NCBI RefSeq assembly: GCF_963169125.1
Contig: NC_084794.1
Location: forward strand, 159,513,858 to 159,577,857
Length of the DNA stretch: 64,000 nucleotides
Direction: 5' to 3'
From: Humulus lupulus
Taxonomy: Eukaryota; Streptophyta; Magnoliopsida; Rosales; Cannabaceae
The notes under the pieces are model-generated. The model saw only the letters and a list, made by a program, of their open reading frames with translations. It made no database searches and was not told where the DNA came from. The translations under genes were made by a program, and so were the position numbers. This document shows positions 1 to 23,223 of the stretch, piece after piece (the stretch's first letter is position 1; every line of letters begins with the position of its first letter).

Positions 1-413
1 CAATCAAAAACTAGCTCCATTTTCTTCTCCCACTCAAGGTATGCTTCAGGATCACTCTTCCCCTGAAATGCTGGAATTCTCATCTTGATATTTCCTAAAT
101 AATTATCTACCTGGTTCCTAGCTTCTCTATCCCGACCATACCTCCTATGGTTACCCGCCGACATCCTATCAAACTCATCATCAGAAACTACCCCTTCTAA
201 ATCCCCTTCATTCTCATCCTCCCTTTGGTGTACCCTACCCCTCCTTGGTCTCCGTTGTGTTCCCTCTTCTACCCTATCCAACCTCTCATGTATTTGCTCA
301 CACTCCGCCCTCAACATCCTCCTCATCTCCCCCATTAAAGCTTCAATTTGTAGATTTGGAACTGTAGGTGGTGGAGCGTCATTGCCTGCATTTCTTTCTG
401 TATTTTGTGACAT
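1..413 (-). pseudogene. gag N-terminal part of TE at 1-2427 (partial, cut by window edge)
   Basis: The minus-strand frame from the ATG at 413 reads a hydrophilic, Arg/Glu-rich N-terminus followed by the beginning of a retrotransposon gag domain (YLEWEKKMELVFD near the window edge). It is nearly the same as the gag starts at 25302 and 47483 in the other family members. The visible 137 codons look open, so this copy could be intact; it is called partial because the remainder is not in view. Family role: Gag forms the cytoplasmic particle that packages the element RNA. Confidence 0.7.
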
Positions 414-800
414 GATGGAGAATCTGCAAAACAATAAGGTTAGACAATTATAGAAAGGACCTCACTGCACTCCCTCACGTGTTTCACTCAAAGAAAAATG
501 GTCACTCAAGTACACTCGTGTTTGCACTCAATGATGGCTTTTAACCTCAAATAAGCTCACACCTCTGCCTTTTTCCACTCTATTTCCTTCTTTAAGCTCT
601 TTGAAAACTAATGAAACGGTAATATGGAGTATTCAAGCAGCAAATCCAACCAAACAACCAAACGAACACCGACGAAAACTGGTGAAAATGACGAAAAAAA
701 TGAGGATTTTTGGAACACTTGTGTGGGGTTTTGGCCAAAAGGCCTCTAGACCATAAGGAACAAGAATAGAACAAAAATTTTTTTAAGAGAGGTTTCCAGA

Positions 801-836
<36 letters not shown>

Positions 837-1709
837 GTCTCGGTTCCTCTTGGTTTTCTTTTCTTCTTCTTTCTTTCTGTCTTTCTATTTTTTTTTTTTT
901 TTTCAAATGCAGATACAAGGAACAATTCAAAAACAAAAAGAATCGGTTTTCACAAGAGAAACAATAGAGACTCAAAAAGAAAAGAGAAACAATGCAGATT
1001 CGGATTTCACAAAAAAAAGAAAAGAGAAAACTCAACCCACTTTCGGATTTAACAATAAGAATAAGTGAAACTCAATCCCAACTCAGATTTCACCATAAGA
1101 ACAAGATAAAACTCAATCCCAATTACAGAAACCAATATTCCCAAAATCCAATCTGTGATTCAAACAATAAGATCAAAACCAAAATAATTGGTGGCACTAT
1201 AACAGTCTCGGATTCCACAACAAATAAAGGAACCAATTGAAACCAGGGACACAATTGAAACAAGGGAATTATCAATACCAATTTCGGATTTCACAACAAG
1301 AACAAGAAACCCAAGGCAAAATTCGGATTTCAAAACAAAACAGCACTAGAAACTCAATGAAAATTCAGATTCTACAATTAGAACAAGAGAAAAAAAAAAA
1401 CTCAAAGCCCTAATTCACGATTTCAACAAGCTCTAGAATAGTTTCTGATTTCACAACAAACAATTGGAACAAGGATATTAAGAACACGATTTGAACAAAG
1501 AAACAATCTGGAATAAAGAGATTAACTATAATGGTTTCCGATTTTTAGAAGGAAAACAAGAACAAAGACTAAGAAAATCAAGAACACGAATAGATAGATT
1601 TTTTTTTTTTTTTTTTGATTTCAGAAACCCTAAAATTGAAATACGAATAGAACACAAATGAAAAAAAAAGGATAGGTCAAACCGGATGATCCTAATCTCT
1701 GGTACCAAC
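414..1709 (-). other. Untranslated leader between LTR and gag, low-complexity
   Basis: This stretch holds no credible gene. It has a poly-T run (about 805-835), pyrimidine tracts, and many loose repeats of an A-rich phrase meaning roughly 'aagaacaagagaaactcaatcccaa' variants, about 40 bp apart. The same leader type, with a cleaner tandem array, is found at 47484-48825, and a diverged version at 25303-26323. Short ORFs here are artefacts of base bias. Confidence 0.7.
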
Positions 1710-2427
1710 TGATACGAACCACGCCAACAAGTGTGACGAAACCCGACACCAAATATGGAACAGCCACCAAGAACACACGAGATTGGAATGGAACCGCGAC
1801 CCAATGCTTAGCCAAGCACGAACCTTGGTATGAGGAAGACGCCACAAACGGGGATGGAATCCGTTTGATAAGTCAGGATGAACGCCACAAGGAATCTCCT
1901 TGATAAGTTCAAAAGTTTCTTCAAGAACTCAAGAAGAAATAAACTCACAATTTCATTCAACATAATCTGATTTTTCACATTGTTTTGGCAGTCCTTATAA
2001 GGACGAAAATTACATGAAAACAAGACCCTTGGTCTTCCTAATGAAACCGAAAAATTAAGGACAGCCCCTTTGTCTTCCTAATGAAAACCGAAATAAAAGA
2101 CAAGCCTTTTGTCTTCCTCATGAAAACCGAAAATTAAAGACAAAAGGACTATTGGACTCACACAAGTCAAATGTTTGACTTATCACAAATTAAACAAAGA
2201 CTAAAAAACGTGACTAAAAATAAAAAGACTCATTAAGCTCCTAAACTCAGTCAACTTTGATGAGTAAGACAAGTCTTTGTTCTCCTTCAATGTTGACCAC
2301 GGTCTCCTCTTGTTTTAGGACTTTGTGGACTAGGCTGTTAAGTTCTTTCTTGAATCTCTTGGCTCGTGCCCTCGTCACTGGACCAACTGGAACTTGACTT
2401 GATACTTGGGTCTTGGTGTCCTCATCA
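1710..2427 (-). repeat. 5' LTR (718 bp) of the element at 1-2427
   Basis: Bounded on the plus strand by TGATACGAACC and GTGTCCTCATCA. It matches, in opposite orientation, the two LTRs at 21808-22524 and 23043-23761 over its length. The outer part encodes, in the element's sense, the C-terminal tail of pol with the RARAKRFK motif (see findings). Confidence 0.9.
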
Positions 2428-3950
2428 TTTAGCCCACTCAAGCACCAAATCGTGGATTCGCCAATCCATGATCCACGCCTACCTTATCCAATGATCTACA
2501 TTAAAAAAAAATTCAAAGCTATCCCCATCCAACGGTCCCAGATGGTGTAGAGGCATTAAACAGCCTACTCGAGTACCCTATCAACATCTCCCATGCAGAC
2601 GGAACGCCTTGGAGATTACGCTGACACCCATCGGTCAATGCAACAATTAAAAGATTCTTTCTAGATCTGTAAGGCGCGAATGGTACAAACGCACCAATTA
2701 TTGGAAGACACGTGTGTAAAACGTGGTGAATTCAAAAGGACGGGGATCACCCAAGCGACCCACAAGTAAATGAACCCGTCTCCTAGGAAACGAGCTGACA
2801 TATTTGGATTTGGTCCGGGAGAATGAGGCAAGTCTATATTAGGAACACGTTTTCTAATACGTAGCAGAATTGTGTGATGGATTGGCTCAGTGTACAACAA
2901 AAATTTTGTAACATATTTAAACTACTTTTAAATATGCGGATTCATTAATATACATACATTAATCATAATCAAGAAAAGAATAAAGAACATACCTCTTGAT
3001 GCCTATCAAGTGTCCTTGCTATATTTTCGTAAAATAAACGATCTTCCTATCCAAGTTGCTCTTAGGTACTCACACCAAGATCTTCCAAAGCGTTGGGCAC
3101 TTAGAGAATAAATGATGGTATATTTCTGATTCAACTTGATGTACTCAACACATGAGATCAAGATAATAGGCCTGAGATTGTTCTGTATCTTTTTAGGGAG
3201 AGAGGGAAAGTATCATTCTTTTCTTAGAGCGAATAATTGAGATTGAGTATTTATGTTATTTTCTGATAAGTCTAACTTATATAGAAAATATTTAAATTTA
3301 AAAAATAAATATGTAACCTATTACAATTTATCTTTTAATAATTAATTATTTATCAATGAAAATATAAAAACTATCTTTTTGAATTTTTCATTCATTAATT
3401 AATTAAATAAATAAAAGTGAAAAATTCATTCCTCGATTTCTATAGCTGCACGCCACAGACTGTGTGTATCATGCAGCACCCTATAAAATAGGGGAATGTG
3501 ATTTTTCCACAATTATTTAGTTATTTATTCAAACTACCTTATCAGATAAAATTCAACAACTTGATAATTAATTCAAATTTGAATATATTATCTTTTTAAC
3601 TAATTATCACATATAATTAATTATTTTAATAAATATTAATCTTTTTAAATTCAAATCTAATTTGAACTTGTCAGATTATTATCTCCTACTCAAATAAAGA
3701 TATTTAATTAATTTTACAAACTAATTAAAACCAATTTTAATTAAATATTAACTTCAAAAATTTAATAATCATTTTATTATAATTTAAAAAATTATAATAA
3801 ATTAATTATTTATATAATTTCAAAAATTATACAATAATTAATTATTAATTAATTTTGATAATTACAACTAATTTTTAATTAATTAATTAATCACTATTAT
3901 CACATAATTGCATATTTGGCCCAAAGAACAAAATTCTTCTTAAATATGTC
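2428..3950. other. Intergenic, no gene seen
   Basis: No exon-like or transposon-protein sequence was recognised. 2430-2900 has balanced composition and may be an old unrecognised repeat; 3240-3950 is extremely AT-rich with many ATTAATTA words. Confidence 0.5.
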
Positions 3951-5705
3951 TGTTTAATGCCAAAAATGTGACAACTACTAAGCGGTGGTTGTAGTATAAT
4001 CGGGCGGTCGATCCACAAGGAGGTAACCTAAAATCAAAAGATTACTAAAAAATAACACAAAAAGTTAGTAACAAGAAGTAAATAAAATTGTAAATGGAAA
4101 GAGGTTTGAGATTTTGGTATTGTATTTTTGATAAAGTGATGAAATGAGATAAATAAAATAAAGGTAAGATGTAATCAAGAGTTTGAGAAAATGAAAGGTT
4201 TAAAGAATCATCCATATGCTTGTTTAGTTACTTGGTTATTTGATTTACAAAAATACACAAGTAAATAGTTCACATCCTAACATTTACTTGGAAAATCTAA
4301 CATTAAAGTCTATATTCTTTTATAACAAAAGTTCATTTGAGTTATAAAGTTCTTTACTTTAAAAGCACAATGTTAATCTTATGAAGAATCTAAAAATGAC
4401 AAAATACCCAAGGGCAATAATGCAATAGAAGATTAGACATAAAATTATGTATCAATATTACTTTTACTAATTAGAAGCACATAGAAAGAGCATGACTAAT
4501 CCTATATACTAGCATAAGTAAATAAAGATAACAAAATAAAGATAGAGATGAAAGAACATAAATAACTCAAATATATTACATTAAGAACATAGTAAATCAA
4601 AGTAGCAAAATAACATCACTTGCATATGGAATCATCCCTAACCTTCCTAGGAAGATTATGCCATTATGCTCATGATTCTCACAAATTTTAAGAAGAAAAT
4701 ATGAGAAGAAAGTGAGTGGAAATTTTACTATAGTTTCTCTACTCTAAAAATTACATACCAAATGTGAAGAAAGTGTCCTTATTTATAGATGGAGAAAATG
4801 ACTAAAAATAAATAAAATAACAATTGGGGGTTTACAAAATAAATCTGAAATATTAATAATAAAATATGATTTTGAAAAATCAAAGCTTATTATAAATATT
4901 AACCTAGCTATTTTGGTGTATGGTCAAAATACTCTTTTTCAAATACACAAAAAAAATGAGCTTAAAAGCTCAAAATAGAAAGTTCATGGCCCAAAGTGCA
5001 TCAAAAGTTGGGCTAGAAGGTGGCTGGTGCAATTGGTCCATTGACCCTCCCCTAGCCAATGGGAGTGCGCCACGTAGGCACTGGCTGGGAGGAGCTTCAG
5101 TTGAATTGGGCCTTTGCTTGGTCTGCTGGGGAGCTTTGGAGTTGGGGAAGTCATGTTGGTGGCCTGGCAGACAGATGTCCAAATGGGTTTGCACTTTGGC
5201 TAATGGTATCAGACCATTAGTAAGGAGGAATCTCTAAAGATTAATATGCTATTCATTATCTGTGCATATCCATATGCATCTAAATGGTATAAGGTCACGT
5301 GAAGGAATTTCTGTAGACATATTCGTGTACTTGTCAGCATGTCAGTAGCTGAGAAGCACATCAGGATCAGGCGAACAGGTGGCGTAGCAGGGGGTCGCCA
5401 AGTGCGGCTGGGCAAGGAGAAAAAGAGACATATTTTGCTGGGCTTGGGCTATTTGGGCCGAATTTTAGACTTCAATTTTGCAAAAATGCCAAATTTTCCT
5501 CATTTCTTCAACTTTATTTATTTATTTCTTCTTTCTTTTCTTTATGACAAAATGCATCTTTAATTCCTACAAAATAACAATAAATAAATCATAATCAAAT
5601 ATTTTCATTTATAAAATAAATTATATTAATTCAATGAAAATATTAATTAAACTTAATTTATTTTGGCCATTAAAATCAATAAATATGCAATTTTCACACT
5701 AATCA
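3951..5705. mobile_element. Solo LTR, 1755 bp, target duplication ATGTC
   Basis: The interval begins TGTTTAATGCC and ends CACTAATCA, and is flanked on both sides by the same 5 bases ATGTC (3946-3950 and 5706-5710). TG...CA ends plus a 5-bp duplication are the signature of an LTR retrotransposon insertion; the absence of gag, pol, PBS or a second LTR makes it a solo LTR left by LTR-LTR recombination. It carries the phrase CGGGCGGTCGATCCACAAGG near the left end. No coding capacity was seen. Confidence 0.75.
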
Positions 5706-5747
5706 ATGTCTTTTTTTACCATTTATATCAACTCTTGCCTTGAATAA

Positions 5748-6393
5748 TGTTGATAGAGCTACTGTGGGGACCTATGGACCTATAATTCCAAGCTCCAATA
5801 AATTTATGATTATTAATTAAACTCTTTAATTAAATAATCTTAATTTATTAATCTCATGATTACTCTACTATAAATATGAGATTGCACTCTTATAATTATA
5901 GACATTTCATCTACTGAGTACTTTATAACAATAAAGCGTTCATTGATATAATCATTACATATAAATTAACCCTCTAATAATGGTTCATAATTAACCGGGA
6001 ATAAAATTACCGTTTTACCATTTTAATTATATCTTGTTTCTTTAAGTACCATTGACTTTACTAGTAGCTTCCATTAGCGAGCAAACTATGATTACATCCC
6101 TATTGGGTCCGGATTAATTCGTCTCAAGCCCATCGCACCTAAACTACCTATAAATAGGACCACTTGTACATTGTAGCGGGGATCCGCGATTTTCTCTTGT
6201 AAGTAATTACTGTGTTCAAACTTACAGAAAACTCTATTGTCGAAAGCTCACTAAAAATCTAATACAATAGACTTGTGGACTAAGACTCATTAACGCCCCA
6301 ACTACGTAAAAATCCTGCTTGTTTATCTTTAATCCAATCTTTCTAGTTCTCTTTTCTTATTATATTTTTAATTTCTAAAAAACTCGATAAACA
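5748..6393 (+). mobile_element. Probable solo LTR (about 646 bp), copia-like, upstream of UGP
   Basis: Candidate ends are TGTTGATAGAG and CTCGATAAACA, which are near inverted repeats. The flanks are AATAA on the left and ATAAT on the right, so only 4 bases (ATAA) agree exactly; one lost A would explain this. The R/U5-like part (about 6260-6330) has the phrase ACTTGTGGACTAAGAC followed by AACTACGTAAAAATCC, which resembles the 3' portion of many plant Ty1/copia LTRs. It lies about 550 bp upstream of the UGP TATA box. Confidence 0.55.
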
Positions 6394-6937
6394 ATAATAT
6401 ATTAACTTTTTGTACTATTTATATCTTCTATTAGAAATGGCCTTAGTGGTATAATATGGTAGGCATAAAAAGCTTTCGGCAAAAATGCTATTTATTATAA
6501 ATAAAATGAGGAATATGATGAGATGAGGTGAGAAATGAGAGAAGGTAGAATGCCCAAATCCGTGAGGTGGTGTTAAACCGACGTGTCAACCATGCGTTAA
6601 AGTGGCGCCACTCTTTTATGAGATTGGACGAAGCCGATGCCTAACCCTCTAAACACTCCTATATTCCTTTGCATATTCTCTCTCATTTTTTTTCTTTTGT
6701 GGCTCAAAACGCTTAGCTGTAAACATCACGTGCCTCAATTCCGAATCCTACGCTGTTTTCTTCTTTTTCTTTAATTTTTTCTAAATAAAAGTAATTTAGT
6801 CATTGCATACCGGAACGCGATAGTGAAGGTGTGATATTAAATTGCATTTGTTTTTTTTTTTTTTTTTTGAAAAAGTGAAAGTAATAGACAACTCTCACTC
6901 TGTCTACCTAAATTCACACAATTTGCCATTACGCACT
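6394..6937 (+). promoter_or_regulatory. Distal promoter region of UGP, no gene
   Basis: This is the DNA between the last upstream repeat and the TATA box. It contains a poly-T run (about 6849-6868) and a CACGTG E-box/G-box-like core at about 6728-6733 (ATCACGTGCC). Function is inferred from position only. Confidence 0.4.
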
Positions 6938-7049
6938 TTATATATATAGACTCACAAACCAACTCATCACATTGTCTCTCTCAAATCTTGTATTTTCTCT
7001 GTTCTCTCTCCACTCCTCTTTCTAGATTGAAGCTTTGTATCAGTTGCGA
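6938..7049 (+). promoter_or_regulatory. TATA box and 5' UTR of UGP
   Basis: TTTATATATATAGA at about 6938-6950 is a canonical TATA box. Transcription would then start around 6970-6985, followed by a CT-rich leader (TCTCTCTC and TTCTCTGTTCTCTCTCC tracts), typical of highly expressed plant genes, up to the ATG at 7050. No upstream ATG is apparent in the predicted leader. Confidence 0.65.
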
Positions 7050-18667
<11,618 letters not shown>

Positions 18668-19404
18668 GTTCATTACCGAAAACATTGAAGTTGAAGACGT
18701 CGTCCTTTTTGCTTGTGTTATAATGTGTATTTTCTTAAAAGAATAATAGTGAAAGTTTCCTCGACTGAGACACTGAACATTTAAAGTTGGGGTGACTATT
18801 TATGTTTTATGTGGTATTTTTTTTTTTAAAAAAAAAGGATTTGTTGAGAAAGTATCACATGAGCTTGATACACCTCATCGAGGTCAAGTTTAAGATAGTT
18901 ACATCATGTTGTCTAGACTTTCTGAACCACCTTTACCAGACTCAGTCTCGTATCCTTCACCATGAAAATGTTACATTATTATCTATAAAATCATAGTTTT
19001 ACTTTTCCTTTTTCTTTTATTAAGCAAAGTCACTTACATTTTTGCCATCGTAAGCAGTGACTGAGGCTGTGAGGCTGAAGCCCCATCTTAAACTTTTGTT
19101 TATTTGAAATTTTAATTCAATATTTTAATATAACTAAAGAAAAATAACATAAAAGCCCTCGTTAAAACCTTAAATTTACTGAAAGTCTAATTTCTTACCA
19201 AAGTTTGATTTCATCATTGATTGTACGAGTGTTCATCTAATCTAATTTGCACTATCAGTTTTCTGCATTTTTATTAATATTAAATTGTTTAATAATTTTT
19301 ACTAAAATACATTTTTTCTCATAAATTATAAAATCAAGTAAATATTAAAATAAAATATTTTTTTAAAATTTAAATATCCAATAACAAATAAAGAAGCTTT
19401 AACT
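18668..19404 (+). other. UGP 3' UTR and downstream flank
   Basis: A.T-rich sequence follows the TGA. AGAATAATAG near 18740-18750 and neighbouring A-rich words could serve as the polyadenylation signal. No further gene was seen before the retroelement at 19410. Confidence 0.5.
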
Positions 19405-20166
19405 GAACATGATATTCCCACACCAACGATTGTGGTGAAACCCGACACCAAATATGGCAGCCACCAAGAACACACGAAATGGGAGTGAAGAACCGTGACT
19501 CAATGCTTAGCCAAGCACGAACCTTGGTATGAGGAAGACGCCACAAACAGGGATGGGAATCCGTTTGATAAGTCGGATTGAACGCCACAAGGTGTTGACT
19601 GCGTTTTTAGCCAACGACGTGAGAACGTCAATAACGACAAGCCTTCAAGAGAAATAAAAACGACAACAGACGGTATAAACAAAGAAAATAAAGAACACAC
19701 GAGATTTTTATAGTGGTTCAGCCCCGATTGTCGGTAATAGCCTAATCCACTTAGAGTTGTGATTTATAAATCTATACTCAAGATCAGATGGACTGTGCCA
19801 ACTGAGTTTCTTCAGTACAGATCGTGAAAATACAAGAATTCTCTCTAATTTCAGCACTTTCTCTCTCTAGAATAGACAGGCCCAATTTTATCTCTCTAGA
19901 AAGAAGAAGCCAAATGAGTCCCTCTCTCATCCCATAAGCTCTCTATTTATAGAGATGGGATCCTCAACTGATGGCATAGGGATATTTTATTATATTTATT
20001 ACATTTATATTACAAATAAACATTCAAAATTCAAAATGCAACAAACTCCCCATTTGTGGGAAGAATGAGAGATTCCCGCGCATGTTGTTGAAGTTGTGTC
20101 TGACTTAGTCTCCTCTAGCTAGTTGGTCCACCTCCTACTCACTACCATGCAAGTGCTGGTTGAACA

Positions 20167-20264
20167 TGCATGGTGGTAGGATATGCATGTTGGTAGGTCG
20201 AACGTGCATGGTGGTAGGATATGCATGTTGGTAGGTTGAACGTGCATGGTGGTAGGAGATGCAC
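20167..20264. repeat. 38-bp minisatellite in solo LTR
   Basis: Units start at 20167, 20205 and 20243 (third partial), beginning TGCATGGTGGTAGGATATGC. The second half of each unit is itself a near copy of the first (TGCATGGTGGTAGG / TGCATGTTGGTAGG). Confidence 0.85.
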
Positions 20265-20365
20265 TTCTCTCCTCTAACATGCACTCTCCTCTAGCATGTC
20301 ATGTTCTCCCTTGAACCAATCTCCTTGGCTTCTCCTCAGACCAAGGTGGTCCGAGGCAACCTCCT

Positions 20366-20495
20366 TGGCACCTCACCTTGAACAACATTGGGGCAACCTC
20401 ACCTTGGACAATATTGAGGCAACCTCACCTTGGACAATATTGAGGCAACCTCACCTTGGACAACATTGAGGCAACCTCACCTTGGACAACATTGA
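20366..20495. repeat. 26-bp minisatellite in solo LTR
   Basis: Four near-perfect units start at 20392, 20418, 20444 and 20470 (GGCAACCTCACCTTGGACAA...), with a degenerate unit before them. Differences are limited to ATATTG versus ACATTG. Confidence 0.88.
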
Positions 20496-21179
20496 GGCAA
20501 CCTTCTTTAGCATCTCCCAAACATGTCCGATCGAACATTGTATAGACTTTCCTTATGAAAGTCTAAGTCTCCATTCTCTTGCATGAGACTCCTCCTCCTT
20601 AGCTATTTACCTTGGACACGTTCGAGCCAACACTTAGAAAACCTTGGGAGGCTTGCCTCCTACACACCCTTGGGGTCTCCTAGGACCACACCCTCCTTGG
20701 AGTCTCCTAGATGCATTCTCCTTAGCCTCCTAGGATGCATTCTCCAATTTTTGGGTATAACACAAGGAATACCCTTGATAAGTTCGAATAGTCTCTTCAA
20801 GAACTCAAGAAGAAAACCTCTCAATTTTCATTTCATCAAAATCTGTTTTTTCCAAATGTTTTCAAGGCCTAATATAGGCGAAAATTACATCAAGTCAAGC
20901 CCCTTTGTCTTCCTAAAGCAAAAACTGAAATTTAAAAAAACAAGCCTTTTGTCTTCCTAATGAAAACCGAAAATTAAAGACAAAATGACTCTTGGACTCA
21001 CACAAGTCAAGTGTTTGACTTTTCACAAAATAAACAAAGACTAAATAAATAAAAAATACAAGATGACAAAATACAATAAGACTCATCAAGCTCCTAAACT
21101 GAGTCTTTTGGCTCGCGCCCTCGTCACCAGACCAACTGGAACTAGACTTGGATCTTTAGTCTTGGTGTCCTCATCATTC

Positions 21180-21807
21180 CCCCCCTCTTGAGAAGGATTT
21201 GTCCTCAAATCTTCACCTGCATCAAAAGGACTCAAATCAGAAACATTAAAAGTAGCACTAACAGTATACTCACCTGGTAAATCGAGTCTATAAGCATTGT
21301 CATTGATCCTTTCTAGCACTTGAAACGGACCATCTCCTCGAGGTAGCAATTTGGAACGTCTTTGTGCTGGGAATCGCTCTTTCCTCATGTGTACACATAC
21401 CCAATCACCGGGGTCAAAAACCTGCTTGTGACGACCTTTGTGAGCATCAAGTTGGTTAGTGTTTAAAAGAGCCTCCTTAACCTCACTTTTTTTTGCATAA
21501 AAATTATTCTATTTTCTCTCTAATTTTCCCTCATTGATCGAACTCTTCTCTTTCTTTTCTCGCTCACTTGATTCAACCCTTTTCTCTCTTTGTCTCTCTT
21601 TTTTCTCACTCTCATTCATCTTTTCACTCTCCTTCTTTTGCTCACTCAATATTTTTTTATCACTCAATTTTTGCAACCTCACTTGGTCTTCATATACTTG
21701 TTTTGGCGTCAATGGAGCTAGATTGATTGTTCGTTGATGGAACGTGAATGAGTACTTGTTGGTGAAGCCATCATGCTGCACTCGCCGATCAAATTGCCAA
21801 GGCCTTC
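21180..21807 (-). pseudogene. Integrase C-terminal fragment fused to protease linker (3' end of pol of the 19410-26912 element)
   Basis: Minus strand, right to left: the end of the protease region (RPWQFDRRVQHDGFTNKYSF), a Ser/Glu/Lys-rich linker of about 60 residues, KEALLNTNQLD, then abruptly KGRHKQVFDPGDW and the integrase C-terminal region (RSKLLPRGDGPFQVLERIND). Integrase C-terminal domains bind DNA and the particle; alone it cannot catalyse integration. The reading continues through the polypurine tract into the LTR and ends in [11 protein letters not shown]. The upstream (right) side is cut by the insertion at 21808. Confidence 0.8.
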
Positions 21808-22524
21808 TGATGAGGACACCAAGACCCAAGTATCAAGTCAAGTTCCAGTTGGTCCAGTGACGAGGGCACGAGCCAAGAGATTCAAGGAAGAACTTAACAG
21901 CCTAGTCCACAAAGTCCTAAAACAAGAGGAGACCATGGTCAACATTGAAGGAGAACAAAGACTTGTCTTACTCATCAAAGTTGACTGAGTTTAGGAGCTT
22001 AATGAGTCTTTTTATTTTTAGTCACGTTTTTTAGTCTTTGTTTATTTTGTGATAAGTCAAACATTTGACTTGTGTGAGTCCAATAGTCCTTTTTGTCTTT
22101 AATTTTCGGTTTTCATGAGGAAGACAAAAGGCTTGTCTTTAATTTCGGTTTTCATTAGGAAGACAAAGGGGCTGTCCTTAATTTTTCGGTTTCATTAGGA
22201 AGACCAAGGGTCTTGTTTTCATGTAATTTTCGTCCTTATAAGGACTGCCAAAACAATGTGAAAAACCAGATTATGTTGAATGAAATTGTGAGTTTATTTC
22301 TTCTTGAGTTCTTGAAGAAACTTTTGAACTTATCAAGGAGATTCCTTGTGGCGTTCATCCTGACTTATCAAACGGATTCCATCCCCGTTTGTGGCATCTT
22401 CCTCATACCAAGGTTCGTGCTTGGCTAAGCATTGGGTCGCGGTTCCATTCCAATCTCGTGTGTTCTTGGTGGCTGTTCCATATTTGGTGTCGGGTTTCGT
22501 CATACTTGTTGGCGTGGTTCGTAT
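21808..22524 (+). repeat. 5' LTR of the 21808-23761 element
   Basis: Begins TGATGAGGACACC; lacks the terminal CA because the internal deletion starts there. Confidence 0.92.
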
Positions 22525-23223
22525 ATTAAGACTTGGGAAGATTGTTTGCCACATGTTGAGTTTGCTTATAATCGTTCAATGCATTCTGCTACTAAATTTT
22601 CACCATTTGAAATTGTTTATGGTTTTAATCCTCTAACTCCTTTGGATTTATCACCTTTACCTGTTTCTGAGCATTTGAATTTAGATGGCGAGAAGAAGGC
22701 AGAATTTGTGAAGAAAATCCATGAGAGGGCGCGACTCAACATAGAGAGAAGGACTGAACAATACATTAAGCAAGCGAACAAGGGTCGTCATAAGTAGGTT
22801 TTTGAGCCCGGTGATTGGGTATGGTTACACATGAGGAAAGAGCGATTCCCAACACAAAGGCGTTCAAAATTGCTACCTCGAGGAGATGGTCCATTTCAAG
22901 TACTTGAAAGGATCAATGACAATGCCTACATACTCGATTTACCAGGTGAGTATAATGTTAGTGCTACTTTTAATGTTTCTGATTTGAGTCCTTTTGATGC
23001 AGGTGACGATTTGAGGTCAAATCCTTCTAAAGAGGGGGGGAATGATGAGGACACCAAGACCCAAGTATCAAGTCAAGTTCCAGTTGGTCCAGTGACGAGG
23101 GCACGAGCCAAGAGATTCAAGGAAGAACTTAACAGCCTAGTCCACAAAGTCCTAAAACAAGAGGAGACCGTGGTCAACATTGAAGGAGAACAAAGACTTG
23201 TCTTACTCATCAAAGTTGACTGA
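22525..23223 (+). pseudogene. Integrase 3' part running into the 3' LTR
   Basis: The frame reads the late integrase core block ([20 protein letters not shown], then FEIVYGFNP) and an alpha-helical basic stretch, meets a TAG at 22796, then resumes in the same frame with the GDWVWLHMRKERFP and GDGPFQVLERIND blocks. It passes the polypurine tract (AAAGAGGGGGGGAA, about 23029-23042) and ends inside the LTR at 23223 with a 60-residue tail containing RARAKRFKEELNSLV. This shows what the RT-containing parent of the family encoded at this position. The fragment is non-functional. Confidence 0.85.

Larger units (their letters stand above)
1..2427 (-). mobile_element. Ty3/gypsy LTR retrotransposon, 5' part only (runs off left edge)
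   Basis: Reading the minus strand from right to left one sees a 5' LTR (1710-2427), a degenerate primer binding site directly inside it (TGGTACCAGAGATTAGG, 2 nt after the LTR end), a long non-coding leader and the start of gag (ATG at 413). The rest of the element lies outside the window, so autonomy cannot be judged. The LTR ends are TGATGAGGAC and GTTCGTATCA. The 5 bases right of the LTR are TTTAG, which should recur at the missing end. The LTR is the longer (718 bp) type, shared with the element at 21808-23761. Confidence 0.85.
19593..20762. mobile_element. Solo LTR, 1170 bp, target duplication CAAGG
   Basis: It begins TGTTGACTGCG and ends GGTATAACA (TGTT...AACA) and is flanked by CAAGG on both sides (19588-19592 and 20763-20767) within the host LTR, which is otherwise continuous. 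The phrase TATAGTGGTTCAGCCCCGA at about 19711 is common in plant LTRs. Two minisatellites lie inside. No coding sequence was seen. Confidence 0.88.
19410..21176 (-). repeat. 3' LTR of the 19410-26912 element, split by a solo LTR
   Basis: Outer parts 19410-19592 and 20768-21176 together give about 592 bp, matching the 589-bp partner LTR at 26324-26912. The outer tip is mutated (TGATATTCCC instead of TGATACGAAC). Immediately inside is the polypurine tract. Confidence 0.9.

Noticed and set aside
592..1240. Several overlapping ORFs of 70-150 codons on both strands
   Set aside because: They consist of Phe/Leu or Lys/Arg runs created by poly-T, pyrimidine tracts and A-rich repeats in a retroelement leader; no domain or conservation of frame.
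4920..5563. Plus-strand ORFs of 105 and 74 codons upstream of UGP
   Set aside because: They fall within the 3951-5705 solo LTR (partly beyond it a spacer-free region) and show no domain.
5748..6393. Calling a perfect 5-bp target duplication for this LTR
   Set aside because: Only ATAA (4 bases) agrees exactly; it is kept as a probable solo LTR.
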